Source of the DNA: an uncultured Methanobrevibacter sp.
GTDB lineage: Archaea > Methanobacteriota > Methanobacteria > Methanobacteriales > Methanobacteriaceae
NCBI GenBank assembly: GCA_902764015.1
Contig: CACWUH010000002.1
Location: 1-44,900 of the forward strand
DNA length: 44,900 nt
Reading direction: 5' to 3'
Both the position numbers and the translations under genes were made by a program. The notes under the pieces were generated by a model. That model ran no database searches. It worked only from the letters and a program-made list of their open reading frames with translations, and had not been told where the DNA came from. Shown here one piece after another: positions 25,841 to 33,625 of the stretch (the stretch's first letter is position 1; each line of letters starts with the position of its first letter).

Positions 25841-26038
25841 TGAACAAGTTTTGAACAGGTTTGGAATAAATTTGGAATAAATTTGGAACAAATTTGGAAC
25901 AAATTTGGAATAAGTTGTGAATAAAACTGGAACAAGTTCCGAATAAATACCGAATAAATTCGGAATAAGTTTTGAAAAACATTGGAAAATCATTGGAATG
26001 AAATTTGAATAAATTTGGAACATGTTTTGAAAAAGTTA
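25841..26038. repeat. Eighteen tandem 11-bp units, no indels, dyad core GAAYAARTTY
   Basis: The 198 bp divide into 18 consecutive units of exactly 11 bp. GAA occupies positions 2-4 in all 18, and most units read NGAAYAARTTN (for example GGAACAAATTT, CGAATAAATTC, GGAACAAGTTC). Several units are perfect or near-perfect dyads around a central AA. Many units differ from their neighbours, yet spacing never shifts. Eleven bp is close to one helical turn, so every unit faces the same side of the DNA, and the recurring AAATTT tracts should bend it. It lies between nob1 and the FilR1-type regulator genes, and the last unit runs into the TATTTAAATT box A of the latter. Confidence 0.85.
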
Positions 26039-26044
26039 TTTAAA
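26036..26044 (+). promoter_or_regulatory. Box A of the FilR1-type regulator operon
   Basis: TTATTTAAA directly follows and overlaps the last 11-bp unit. Expected start is near 26065, giving a leader of about 55 nt. Confidence 0.45.
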
Positions 26045-26070
26045 TTCCAACAAGTAAACTAAAATCAACG

Positions 26071-26093
26071 AGAAATTTCAAAAGAAAATTTCT
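26071..26093 (+). promoter_or_regulatory. Leader hairpin ahead of the regulator operon
   Basis: AGAAATTT (26071-26078) and AAATTTCT (26086-26093) form a perfect 8-bp stem with a 7-nt loop in the predicted 5' leader, ending about 13 nt before the GGAGGA ribosome site. Confidence 0.4.
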
Positions 26094-26120
26094 GCAAAGC
26101 AACTCTTGGAGGATTAAAAT

Positions 26121-26912
26121 ATGAGCATCACAAACAACATCGACAATGATATCAAATTTCTTGCAAAATCCGAAATAAGATTGAAAATCCTAGGCGAATT
26201 GGATAAAAAGCCAGATAACGTTCAAGGCATTGCTAAAAAAACTAGCATAGCCTATAGTTCCGTTTCAAGCAATATTGGCAAATTGGAAACCCATAATTAT
26301 ATAACAAAGGTCGAAAATAAGTATTACATCAATCCCATGACCCAAGTGTATTTCAAAACATTGATGGACTTCAAAAACAGCGTAGAATTGGTAAACGACT
26401 ACGATGCTTTTTGGGACAAACATGACATAAATCAGCTAAGCATCGAATCAATCAAAAGGATCACCGATTTGAAAAACTCACAGCTAATCGAAACAACACC
26501 AATCGACATCTACAAAACCCACAACACCATAAAAAACCAGATTATGGATTCAAAAAATGTGAGGGCAATATTTCCATACATACACCCCGAATATCCGAAG
26601 CTGATTGAGAGCATTCTGGAAAACGATGGGACTGTGGAGTTGATTGTGCCCAAAGGCATATTCAATGAACTGATGTTTCGTATCAACAGCAATGTTAGAC
26701 GAGAAGCCATCAGAAACAAAAAACTGAATGTATACAGCTTCAAAGATGATTTGAATTTATATTTGACAATATGTGATGATAATATGAGCCTGGGACTGTT
26801 TAAAAATGACGGAAGCTTTGATCAAAACAGGGTTCTGGTTTCAAATGACAGACAATCCTACATCTGGGCTGAAGAGCTATTCAACCATGTGAAAAAGCAG
26901 GTGAAAGAATGA
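26121..26912 (+). CDS. Winged-helix regulator with FilR1-type (DUF1724) domain, paralogue 1
   Basis: The 263-residue protein has an ArsR-like winged helix (about 10-80: IRLKILGELDKKP, SSVSSNIGKLETHNYI) and a C-terminal domain of the FilR1/DUF1724 type, marked by FWDKHDINQLS (about 93-103), an IFPYIHPEYPKL strand-helix and the closing NMSLGLFKNDGSFDQNR. Such proteins are a methanogen-rich regulator group. GGAGGA precedes ATG 26121 by about 8 nt. It overlaps the next regulator by 4 bp. The 11-bp array directly upstream is a natural candidate for its binding site, which is inference. Confidence 0.82.
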   Translation: MSITNNIDNDIKFLAKSEIRLKILGELDKKPDNVQGIAKKTSIAYSSVSSNIGKLETHNYITKVENKYYINPMTQVYFKTLMDFKNSVELVNDYDAFWDKHDINQLSIESIKRITDLKNSQLIETTPIDIYKTHNTIKNQIMDSKNVRAIFPYIHPEYPKLIESILENDGTVELIVPKGIFNELMFRINSNVRREAIRNKKLNVYSFKDDLNLYLTICDDNMSLGLFKNDGSFDQNRVLVSNDRQSYIWAEELFNHVKKQVKE

Positions 26913-27706
26913 GCACCACAGAAACAAAAAAGGAATTGGCAGAAGAGTTCAGCGGCATCAAATACATATTGACCTCAGGAATGAGATCAAAACTGCTTCT
27001 GGCAATTTATGACGGCCCCAAAAACCTGGATGAATTACGAAACGAATTGAAAAAGCCTTCGGCAACAATACTGCACGGGCTGAAGGAACTGGAAACAATC
27101 AATCTTATCCGAAAAGTCCAGAAATATTATGAACTCACATCCAACGGCTTCCTATTGACAACGAATATGGTTAAGCTCATAGAGAACTGGTACACAATCA
27201 ACAAAAATAAGCTGTTCTGGAATAGCCATGATCTGGATGGAATACCTGACGACGTGCTGAAGGACATCTATCTCTTAAAGAATGCGGAATATGTCGCCTC
27301 AACAACAAGCGACCTATCAAATGCATTCAACGCATATATCAAACTAATTTCAAAAGCAAAAAAACTAAAAATAATCTTTCCGATTTATTCAGAAAACCAT
27401 TTCAAACATTTGATTAAACTGGTAAACGGCAAAAAACTGAAAAAATTGGAACTGGTAGTTAATGAAGAAATCCTTAAGTCAATTGAAGAAAATGAGCTGC
27501 TTAAAAAAGAATTGCTAAACAATAAAAAAGTGAAAATCAAATGCGTCAAAAGGAAACTGAAGGTCTTTTTGACCTATAGCGAAGATTTCATGTCATTAAC
27601 CCTTTTCTTTAAGGACGGTCATTATGATGATTCCCAGATACTGATTGCAAAAGACAAAAACGCAATCAAATGGGCAAAGGCTCTTGAAAAGCTATATGAA
27701 AAATAA
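26909..27706 (+). CDS. Winged-helix regulator with FilR1-type domain, paralogue 2
   Basis: The 265-residue product is a diverged paralogue of the preceding protein: winged helix at about 15-85 (SGMRSKLLLAIYDGPKN, SATILHGLKELETINLIRK), FWNSHDLDGIPDDVL at the domain junction, then the same fold ending in FMSLTLFFKDGHYDDSQ. Its ATGA overlaps the stop of paralogue 1, with GGTGA upstream, so both are made together and could form heterodimers. The array suggests tandem duplication followed by divergence. No ligand-binding residue is recognised. Confidence 0.82.
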   Translation: MSTTETKKELAEEFSGIKYILTSGMRSKLLLAIYDGPKNLDELRNELKKPSATILHGLKELETINLIRKVQKYYELTSNGFLLTTNMVKLIENWYTINKNKLFWNSHDLDGIPDDVLKDIYLLKNAEYVASTTSDLSNAFNAYIKLISKAKKLKIIFPIYSENHFKHLIKLVNGKKLKKLELVVNEEILKSIEENELLKKELLNNKKVKIKCVKRKLKVFLTYSEDFMSLTLFFKDGHYDDSQILIAKDKNAIKWAKALEKLYEK

Positions 27707-27720
27707 ATGGAGGAGGATAA

Positions 27721-28050
27721 ATGACAAGTTTGCAAAAAACATTGTACGCTTGGAATCTGCTGGAAATAAAGGATAAAGAACTGTTGAACTTTTTAGTTGG
27801 AAGAGAAGGAGGAAAAACAAGCATCATGATCTTGGATCTGATACTTCAGAAACCCTATAACAAAAATCAGCTAGCACGACAACTAGGACTGGATTACAAT
27901 ACAGTAACCTATCACATAAAAATTATGTGTGCCCACAACTACATTACAGCAGAAAAATTCGAAAAAAGTGTCTTCTATTATCCTACTGAAAAATTTAATA
28001 AGGTCCATGATGAATATACTTTATTAAAAGAATATGTATTAAACAAATAG
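27721..28050 (+). CDS. Short ArsR-type winged-helix protein
   Basis: The 109-residue product is a single winged-helix domain: MILDLILQKPYNKNQLARQL (helices 1-2), GLDYNTVTYHIKIMCAHNYI (recognition helix and turn) and a wing with SVFYYPTEKF. No effector domain is attached. It follows paralogue 2 by 14 bp behind a strong GGAGGA site, and moaB follows 11 bp later, so it is part of the same transcript. Three DNA-binding genes in a row behind an operator-like array point to a self-controlled regulatory cassette. Confidence 0.8.
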   Translation: MTSLQKTLYAWNLLEIKDKELLNFLVGREGGKTSIMILDLILQKPYNKNQLARQLGLDYNTVTYHIKIMCAHNYITAEKFEKSVFYYPTEKFNKVHDEYTLLKEYVLNK

Positions 28051-28061
28051 GAAGAATTTAA

Positions 28062-28568
28062 ATGAAAAGTGAAACTACTGAACAGCACAAAAGCATTTCA
28101 TCTAATGACATCATCTGTGGAATAATAACTCTCAGCGACAGCAGAAAATCTGAAAAATTGGATTTGTCAGGTAAAATAATCTCTGATGAAATCGAATCCC
28201 GATATACCCTGAAATCAAAAAGTTTAATTCCCGATGAAAAAGCCGAATTGATAGATAGCATAGAAAAAATGATTTTCGAGGGCGTTGATGTAATTTTGAC
28301 AACAGGAGGAACAGGTTTGGATACCCGTGACATCACTGTTGAAACGGTAGAATCACTTTTCGATAAAAAAATAGATGGGTTTGGAGAACTCTTCAGATTC
28401 AAATCCTTTGAGGAAATTGGATCCGGAGCCCTTCTTTCAAGGGCGACAGCTGGAATATATAAAAAAACATTGATATTTTCCATGCCGGGCTCTCCAAATG
28501 CCGTCAAAACAGCATTGAATATAATTATAGATGAACTTCCACATTTCGTTCATCACGTTAAAAAATGA
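28062..28568 (+). CDS. moaB: MoaB/MogA-type molybdopterin protein
   Basis: This family adenylylates molybdopterin before metal insertion; in methanogens the product serves formylmethanofuran dehydrogenase and formate dehydrogenase. The 168-residue protein has the family order: CGIITLSDSR (about 15-24), LTTGGTGLDTRDIT (about 85-98) and the C-terminal MPGSPNAVKTAL (about 145-156). GGAAG precedes ATG 28062. It is only 11 bp after the winged-helix gene, so expression may follow those regulators. Confidence 0.9.
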   Translation: MKSETTEQHKSISSNDIICGIITLSDSRKSEKLDLSGKIISDEIESRYTLKSKSLIPDEKAELIDSIEKMIFEGVDVILTTGGTGLDTRDITVETVESLFDKKIDGFGELFRFKSFEEIGSGALLSRATAGIYKKTLIFSMPGSPNAVKTALNIIIDELPHFVHHVKK

Positions 28569-28592
28569 TGGAAATAATCTTCCATCATTTCC

Positions 28593-29120
28593 TTAATCAA
28601 AAAATTCGCTTACACTGATTAGAGGCTCCAGGGTAATGCCAGCCTTTTCAAACTCTTCAATGGCGCCTTCTTCTCTGTCGACCACGACAAATGCCCTGAC
28701 CACATTGCCCCCATTATCCTGAATGGCATTTATGGCCTTTAGAAGCGATCCTCCGGTGGTGGAGACATCCTCAACCACAATGACCTCATCATCAGGGTTA
28801 AGTTCACCTTCAATCAATTTGGATGTGCCGTAACCTTTCTTTTCCTTTCGAATCATCAATAACGGCAGTCCAGATTCCAGAGAAACTGCGGTGGCAATTG
28901 GAACTGCACCCAATGCAGGCCCTGCAACCTTATCAATATCCTCATCCCCTATCTTCTCTGTAATCAGCTTTGAGATTGTGGAGAGGATCTCAGGCTCGGT
29001 AATCGCCTTTTTCATGTTGATGTAGTAACTGCTTTTCTTTCCGGATGACAGGGTGAAATCTCCTTCAAGAAAGACTTCATTTTCCTTAAGCAATCCTATA
29101 AGATAATCTTTTGAAAGCAT
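28593..29120 (-). CDS. pyrE: Orotate phosphoribosyltransferase
   Basis: PyrE joins orotate with PRPP to give OMP in pyrimidine synthesis. The 175-residue product shows [16 protein letters not shown] (about 23-38), [15 protein letters not shown] (about 64-78), the flexible loop with [10 protein letters not shown] and the PRPP-binding motif [14 protein letters not shown] (about 112-125). Length is standard. Its ATG overlaps the stop of the PRC-barrel gene by one base. It converges with moaB. Confidence 0.94.
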   Translation of the reverse strand: MLSKDYLIGLLKENEVFLEGDFTLSSGKKSSYYINMKKAITEPEILSTISKLITEKIGDEDIDKVAGPALGAVPIATAVSLESGLPLLMIRKEKKGYGTSKLIEGELNPDDEVIVVEDVSTTGGSLLKAINAIQDNGGNVVRAFVVVDREEGAIEEFEKAGITLEPLISVSEFFD

Positions 29121-29350
29121 TATAAATCATCTTCGCCTTTGAGTAGAATCTTATCTCCAATGACTTTTACAAGTTCCATTGGAACCAAATTTTCACTGGA
29201 CTTAATCTGTTCGGAAAATCCGGTTTTTTTAAGCACCAAATCAGTGATTTCGTATGTATCCTTATCCAAAACAACATCGGAAACTTTCCCTACAATCTGA
29301 ATGTCTGCATCGAGAACTTCCTTCCCAAATAATTCATCTCTTATTCTCAT
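29120..29350 (-). CDS. PRC-barrel domain protein
   Basis: The 76-residue product is one PRC-barrel: [15 protein letters not shown], then [20 protein letters not shown] and a final [10 protein letters not shown]. Such small proteins occur across methanogens, linked to RNA maturation (RimM-like) or photosynthesis-type complexes in other groups; the role here is unknown. ATG 29350 follows AGGTG by 7 nt. It is coupled to pyrE by a one-base overlap and is divergent from the MATE gene. Confidence 0.85.
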   Translation of the reverse strand: MRIRDELFGKEVLDADIQIVGKVSDVVLDKDTYEITDLVLKKTGFSEQIKSSENLVPMELVKVIGDKILLKGEDDL

Positions 29351-29488
29351 ATAAAACACCTAATTATACTATTGTTTTTTCTTTTTAAAATAGATTGCCT
29401 AAAAATATGCATCATGATTTCATCAGTTTTCAACCCCATCACTACAATTTTTAATAATATTAAGAACATAATCATATTTAGAGAAAAA

Positions 29489-30856
29489 ATGAGCCAACAT
29501 GTAAAAGACATCCAGTTAAACCCCGTGAAATCAACAATAATCCTATCCATTCCAATCATAGTGCTCCTGTTTTTAGATGCACTCTACTGCGTGATTGACC
29601 TCTACTGGATTGACGGGCTTGGCGCCTCGGCAGTCATCTGCATGGGATATATCGCAAACTTCATCTACACCCTCAACAAGCTTGGTGACGGAATCGGCAG
29701 GTCCGCAAACGTTTTGATTTCAACTGCATTCGGAGCTGGAGAAATTGAAAAAACCGAAGAATACGCCGAACAGGGACTGCTTCTGATTTTAGCCATATCC
29801 ATCATAATTCCAATCATCAGCATACCCTTCATCAAGCCCATATGCGTAATGGCCAATATTGGAGAGTACAGCAATATGATATATGCCTATCTTGCACCCT
29901 CCCTCGGCTTCATCATATTAATCATGATGAACAACTACTTTTCAGCGATTCTTGGAAGTGAAGGCGACACCAAAAGGGCAACCCTAATAATCATAGCGGG
30001 AAACATCTTAAACATCGTTTTGGACCCTATATTGATTTTCCATCTGAAGATGGGGATGCTTGGAGCAGGATTTGCAACAATGATTGGATGCGGGCTGTCA
30101 TTTATATTGTTCATCTATCTGTATTCCATCAGGAAGGACACATTGGTCAAAATCCGCATTAAAGGATTTAATATAGATACAAAAATCCTAAAGGAAATTA
30201 TCATATTGGCAATCCCGATTATCCTTGACGGAGTCATACTGAGCTTTCTTGGAATTGTCGTCACATATTGCCTCAACATCTACGCAACCCCAATCGCCGT
30301 GTTTGCATACATCATAATGCTCAATATCCAAACAACAGTCTTCACCCCAGTTCAAGGCATTTCAAAAGGGTTATGCATTGTGACAGGGCATCTGGCAGGT
30401 GCAAAAAGATTCATTGAGCTTAGAATGACCATAAGAAAAATATTCACACTTGGATTGATACTTGCAGTATTGATTGCTCTTTTACTCGCAATATTCCACA
30501 ATCCAATCATATCACTCTTTTCATCGGAATATCTTGTTGTGCGCGAAGTCAGGAACATGCTTATGTTTGTTGTAATCTGCATAATCACGTTCCCAATAAT
30601 AATGGGATGCAGCTTTGTATTTTTAGGTCTTGAAAAGAGCCTCTACACACTGATATTCATAATAGTAAATCTGGTTACCCTCGTGACATTCATAGCAATA
30701 TTCACCCATATCTTAGGCATGAGCAGCTTTGGAGTATTTTTGGCAGTTGCATTGAGCAATATTATTGAAGCCGCAGCAATGCTTTTAGTGCTCAGAAAAA
30801 TGCTCAATACAAGAATCGCCACATATGAGACCGTAAATGAAGCCCAAATGGCTTAA
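29489..30856 (+). CDS. MATE family efflux transporter
   Basis: The 455-residue protein has about 12 membrane segments in two related halves. Typical MATE features are an N-terminal helix after VKSTIILSIPIIVLLF, AFGAGEIEKTEEYAEQG in the loop after the second or third helix, and GQ/QG-type PVQGISKG with GHLAGAKRF at the start of the second half. It should export small cationic compounds using a sodium or proton gradient. I chose ATG 29489; the frame is open back to 29372, but the extra stretch is AT-rich and not conserved-looking. It has no close partner. Confidence 0.85.
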   Translation: MSQHVKDIQLNPVKSTIILSIPIIVLLFLDALYCVIDLYWIDGLGASAVICMGYIANFIYTLNKLGDGIGRSANVLISTAFGAGEIEKTEEYAEQGLLLILAISIIIPIISIPFIKPICVMANIGEYSNMIYAYLAPSLGFIILIMMNNYFSAILGSEGDTKRATLIIIAGNILNIVLDPILIFHLKMGMLGAGFATMIGCGLSFILFIYLYSIRKDTLVKIRIKGFNIDTKILKEIIILAIPIILDGVILSFLGIVVTYCLNIYATPIAVFAYIIMLNIQTTVFTPVQGISKGLCIVTGHLAGAKRFIELRMTIRKIFTLGLILAVLIALLLAIFHNPIISLFSSEYLVVREVRNMLMFVVICIITFPIIMGCSFVFLGLEKSLYTLIFIIVNLVTLVTFIAIFTHILGMSSFGVFLAVALSNIIEAAAMLLVLRKMLNTRIATYETVNEAQMA

Positions 30857-30987
30857 GCAAACTGCCGGTTCATGACAATATACTTCTTCTACCCATCGGC
30901 CTTGAATGATACTGAGAATATATGAAAAATGACAAAATGTATTAAATAGCAACAATATAATAACAATATCGATTTCAAGGTGAATAT

Positions 30988-32379
30988 ATGGAAGAGAAAA
31001 CATTCACGGTATCCGAAATCAATGCCTATATCAGCAAAAAGCTGAAATTGGATTCGAAGTTGAAAAACATATGCATCAAGGGAGAAATCTCCAATTACAA
31101 AACATATCCCAGCGGACATAGCTATTTTACCCTAAAGGACGAGAAATCGCAAATCCCCGGGGTGATGTTTAAGGGCATGAGAGACAGATTCCAAAAATTT
31201 GTGCCTGAAAACGGTATGAAGGTCATCGTCAAAGGTAAAATCGAGGTTTATGCCAGAGACGGAAAATACCAGCTATATGCCACAAGAATCTATGAGGACG
31301 GCCTTGGAGATTTGCATATAGCCTTTGAGCAGCTAAAAAAAAGGCTTGAAAAAGAGGGTCTCTTCAAGGAGGATCACAAAAAGGCCATACCGAAATATCC
31401 TGAACGGATTGGAGTCGTCACGGCACGAACCGGAGCTGCCGTAAGGGACATCATCACAACCATCAAAAGGAGATATCCCATCTGCAAAATTCTGGTCTTT
31501 TCAACGCTTGTTCAGGGGGACCAGGCCGCACCGCTGATTGTCAGACAAATCAAAAATGCTGAAAACTACGATTTGGACACTTTGATTGTCGGCCGTGGAG
31601 GGGGAAGCATTGAAGATCTGTGGCCTTTCAATGAGGAAATCGTAGCACGTGCGATTTATGACTGCAGAATTCCAGTCATAAGTGCAGTCGGCCATCAAAT
31701 CGACTACACCATAGCGGATTATGTTGCAGACAAAAGGGCCGCAACGCCAACCGCTGCAGGCGAAATTGCAGTGCCCGAGCTAAGCGCCCTCAAAGACAAT
31801 GTGAACCAGCTGAACAGCAGGGCAAACAACTCAATCAAGGACAGGATAACGCTAAACAGAACAAGACTGAACAATATCTGCGGCAAGAATGTCATGAAGA
31901 ATCCGGAATCAATTTATGAGATTAAATCCATGAGCCTGGACAACCTGATTGACAAGCTAAGCTTTTCATCCAAAAGCATTGTCAATGAGAACAGAAACAA
32001 GCTAATCAGGCTGGAAAGCTCTGCAATTTTTAGAAATCCGGAATCAATGCATAAATTCAAAAGGAACAGACTGGACAATATCGTCAACAAGCTAGATTTC
32101 ACAGCGAAAAATCTTATTAACGAAAACAAAAACAGGCTATTTAAGATTGAAAATTCCCATGTCCTGAAAAACCCGGAAATGATTATCAAGCCAAAAGAAG
32201 ACAGATACATGAAGAACTATAACAAATTGGAAGTTTTAAATCCATTTAAAACATTGAAGAGAGGTTATGTTATAGCCAAAACCAAGGACAAAGTAATATC
32301 CTCTTCAAAGGATGTTGAAGTTGGAGATGAAGTTGACATAGAATTTGATGACGGAACTGTTAATACAAAGGTGATATAA
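30988..32379 (+). CDS. xseA: Exodeoxyribonuclease VII large subunit
   Basis: XseA with XseB degrades single-stranded DNA; it is a bacterial enzyme present in only a few archaea. The 463-residue protein has the N-terminal OB fold (ICIKGEISNYK, SGHSYFTLKD, about 25-50), VVTARTGAAVRDI (about 142-154), GRGGGSIEDLWPFNEE (about 202-217), SAVGHQIDYTIADYVAD (about 231-247) and ATPTAAGE (about 250-257). The C-terminal helical region contains two clear 45-residue repeats, each beginning NPES, and partial copies on either side. AGGTGA precedes ATG 30988. Its stop overlaps the xseB start by one base. Confidence 0.94.
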   Translation: MEEKTFTVSEINAYISKKLKLDSKLKNICIKGEISNYKTYPSGHSYFTLKDEKSQIPGVMFKGMRDRFQKFVPENGMKVIVKGKIEVYARDGKYQLYATRIYEDGLGDLHIAFEQLKKRLEKEGLFKEDHKKAIPKYPERIGVVTARTGAAVRDIITTIKRRYPICKILVFSTLVQGDQAAPLIVRQIKNAENYDLDTLIVGRGGGSIEDLWPFNEEIVARAIYDCRIPVISAVGHQIDYTIADYVADKRAATPTAAGEIAVPELSALKDNVNQLNSRANNSIKDRITLNRTRLNNICGKNVMKNPESIYEIKSMSLDNLIDKLSFSSKSIVNENRNKLIRLESSAIFRNPESMHKFKRNRLDNIVNKLDFTAKNLINENKNRLFKIENSHVLKNPEMIIKPKEDRYMKNYNKLEVLNPFKTLKRGYVIAKTKDKVISSSKDVEVGDEVDIEFDDGTVNTKVI

Positions 32380-32597
32380 TGGAAAACTTAAGTTTTGAAG
32401 AAAGTCTAGAGAAATTAGAAGAGATTGTAAATAAATTGGAAAGCGGAGACGTGCCATTGGATGATGCGATTGAAGAGTTCAAGAATGCAATGGATTTGGT
32501 CAAAATCTGCAATGACAAGCTGAACTCCGCCGAAGAGTCAATTGCAAAGATAGTTGAAGATAACGGAGAACTGATTGAATTCAACTCTAACGATTGA
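32379..32597 (+). CDS. xseB: Exodeoxyribonuclease VII small subunit
   Basis: The 72-residue product has the whole XseB pattern: LSFEESLEKLEEIVNKLESG, then DVPLDDAIEEFKNAMDLVK, a two-helix hairpin that wraps the XseA C-terminal repeats. Translation is coupled to xseA (TAATG). The last 11 bp overlap the 3' end of cbiZ on the other strand. Confidence 0.93.
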   Translation: MENLSFEESLEKLEEIVNKLESGDVPLDDAIEEFKNAMDLVKICNDKLNSAEESIAKIVEDNGELIEFNSND

Positions 32598-33594
32598 AAT
32601 AGTTAATCCAATACTCCAATAATGTTCTTATTGGATGACTACTACTTTTTTCTTTTATTTGAGATGCCAAACTATAGGCATCTTCCCTTTCAATCAGATT
32701 GTTTTCCACCTCATCAATCAGATTCAAGATTGAAGTTGTGATGGCAACATTTTCCTGATTTCGCGCATCAACCTGCAACTGCCTTATGAATTCGAACTTA
32801 TTCTCGTCTAGATTATCATAAAACTCGTTGATGTCCAATGTGAATCTGTTGAGGCGAACCAAAGCATTAGATTGGGATTTACTTGTAATCCAAACCTGCT
32901 TTCGGATGGCTTTTGTAACCGACTCGATAACTGCCTCACCAATCAGCTCGCCAAGTTTCGAGTGCTTGCCGGCATTCGTTAGCATGTTCTCGGATTCAGG
33001 ATTTGAAAATATGCAAACACCATCGGTTCCCGTTCCCGTTGCATATCCATTGGAATACTGTGAAGGGATTTTAAGATTATCCAATGCCACCGATTTTGCT
33101 TCTGTAGCAGTCATGAATGCTTCAAGCAATGTTTCATGGGCCAGACAACAGTTTAAAAGCAGAATGGTATTTATCGTACCGAATTTTCCGTTTTCCTCAT
33201 AATATGATGAGGGATCTCCTGCCCTTGAGGCATTTGTCCTGACACCCGCCGTCGTGATGGCAGTGACTTCAAGATTTCTGAATGATTTTGTGACAATGCT
33301 GAGGCTTTCCATTCGAGCCAATGTAATCAGGGCAGTGGAATTGTCAGAATCTACGTCCAAATCCAGGCATCGCTGAGTCAGATACTCACAAACATCATGA
33401 CTTTCCAGATAATCAATGTTGTGCTGTGAGAGATGGTGGTTAAAGACGCTTCGATAATTGCTTGAATACCCTCCGTTCAACTTGGATGTGGATATTCCAT
33501 TACGCCTATGAGAAAAATTAATTAGAATAGTGTCTTTTAAATAAAAAATTTCATCATCATCAGATGTTTTAAAAATGAGTCTGTTTGAATACAT
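32587..33594 (-). CDS. cbiZ: Adenosylcobinamide amidohydrolase
   Basis: CbiZ removes the aminopropanol tail of adenosylcobinamide so that archaea and some bacteria can salvage corrinoids via cobyric acid. The 335-residue product carries the family core: ITTAGVRTNASRAGDP (about 113-128), NTILLLNCCLAHETLLEAFM (about 142-161) and GYATGTGTDGVCIF (about 186-199). Its length includes a C-terminal extension of about 100 residues. Cobamides serve methyl transfer in Mtr. No ribosome site is visible before ATG 33594, and it starts 31 bp after the thermosome stop, so it may rely on that transcript or be poorly expressed. It overlaps xseB tail-to-tail. Confidence 0.85.
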   Translation of the reverse strand: MYSNRLIFKTSDDDEIFYLKDTILINFSHRRNGISTSKLNGGYSSNYRSVFNHHLSQHNIDYLESHDVCEYLTQRCLDLDVDSDNSTALITLARMESLSIVTKSFRNLEVTAITTAGVRTNASRAGDPSSYYEENGKFGTINTILLLNCCLAHETLLEAFMTATEAKSVALDNLKIPSQYSNGYATGTGTDGVCIFSNPESENMLTNAGKHSKLGELIGEAVIESVTKAIRKQVWITSKSQSNALVRLNRFTLDINEFYDNLDENKFEFIRQLQVDARNQENVAITTSILNLIDEVENNLIEREDAYSLASQIKEKSSSHPIRTLLEYWINYFNR

Positions 33595-33625
33595 AAAAAA
33601 AAGAAAAAGAGTGATGTAAAAGAAT

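Noticed and set aside
25793..26023. 76-codon open frame on the minus strand across the 11-bp array
   Set aside because: The frame follows from an 11-bp period (33 bp = 11 codons) with no stops. Substitutions ignore codon positions and there is no ribosome site.
25841..26038. CRISPR array or replication iterons
   Set aside because: There are no spacers and units are far too short for CRISPR. No Cdc6/Orc1 gene or origin-recognition-box sequence lies nearby, so origin iterons are unsupported.
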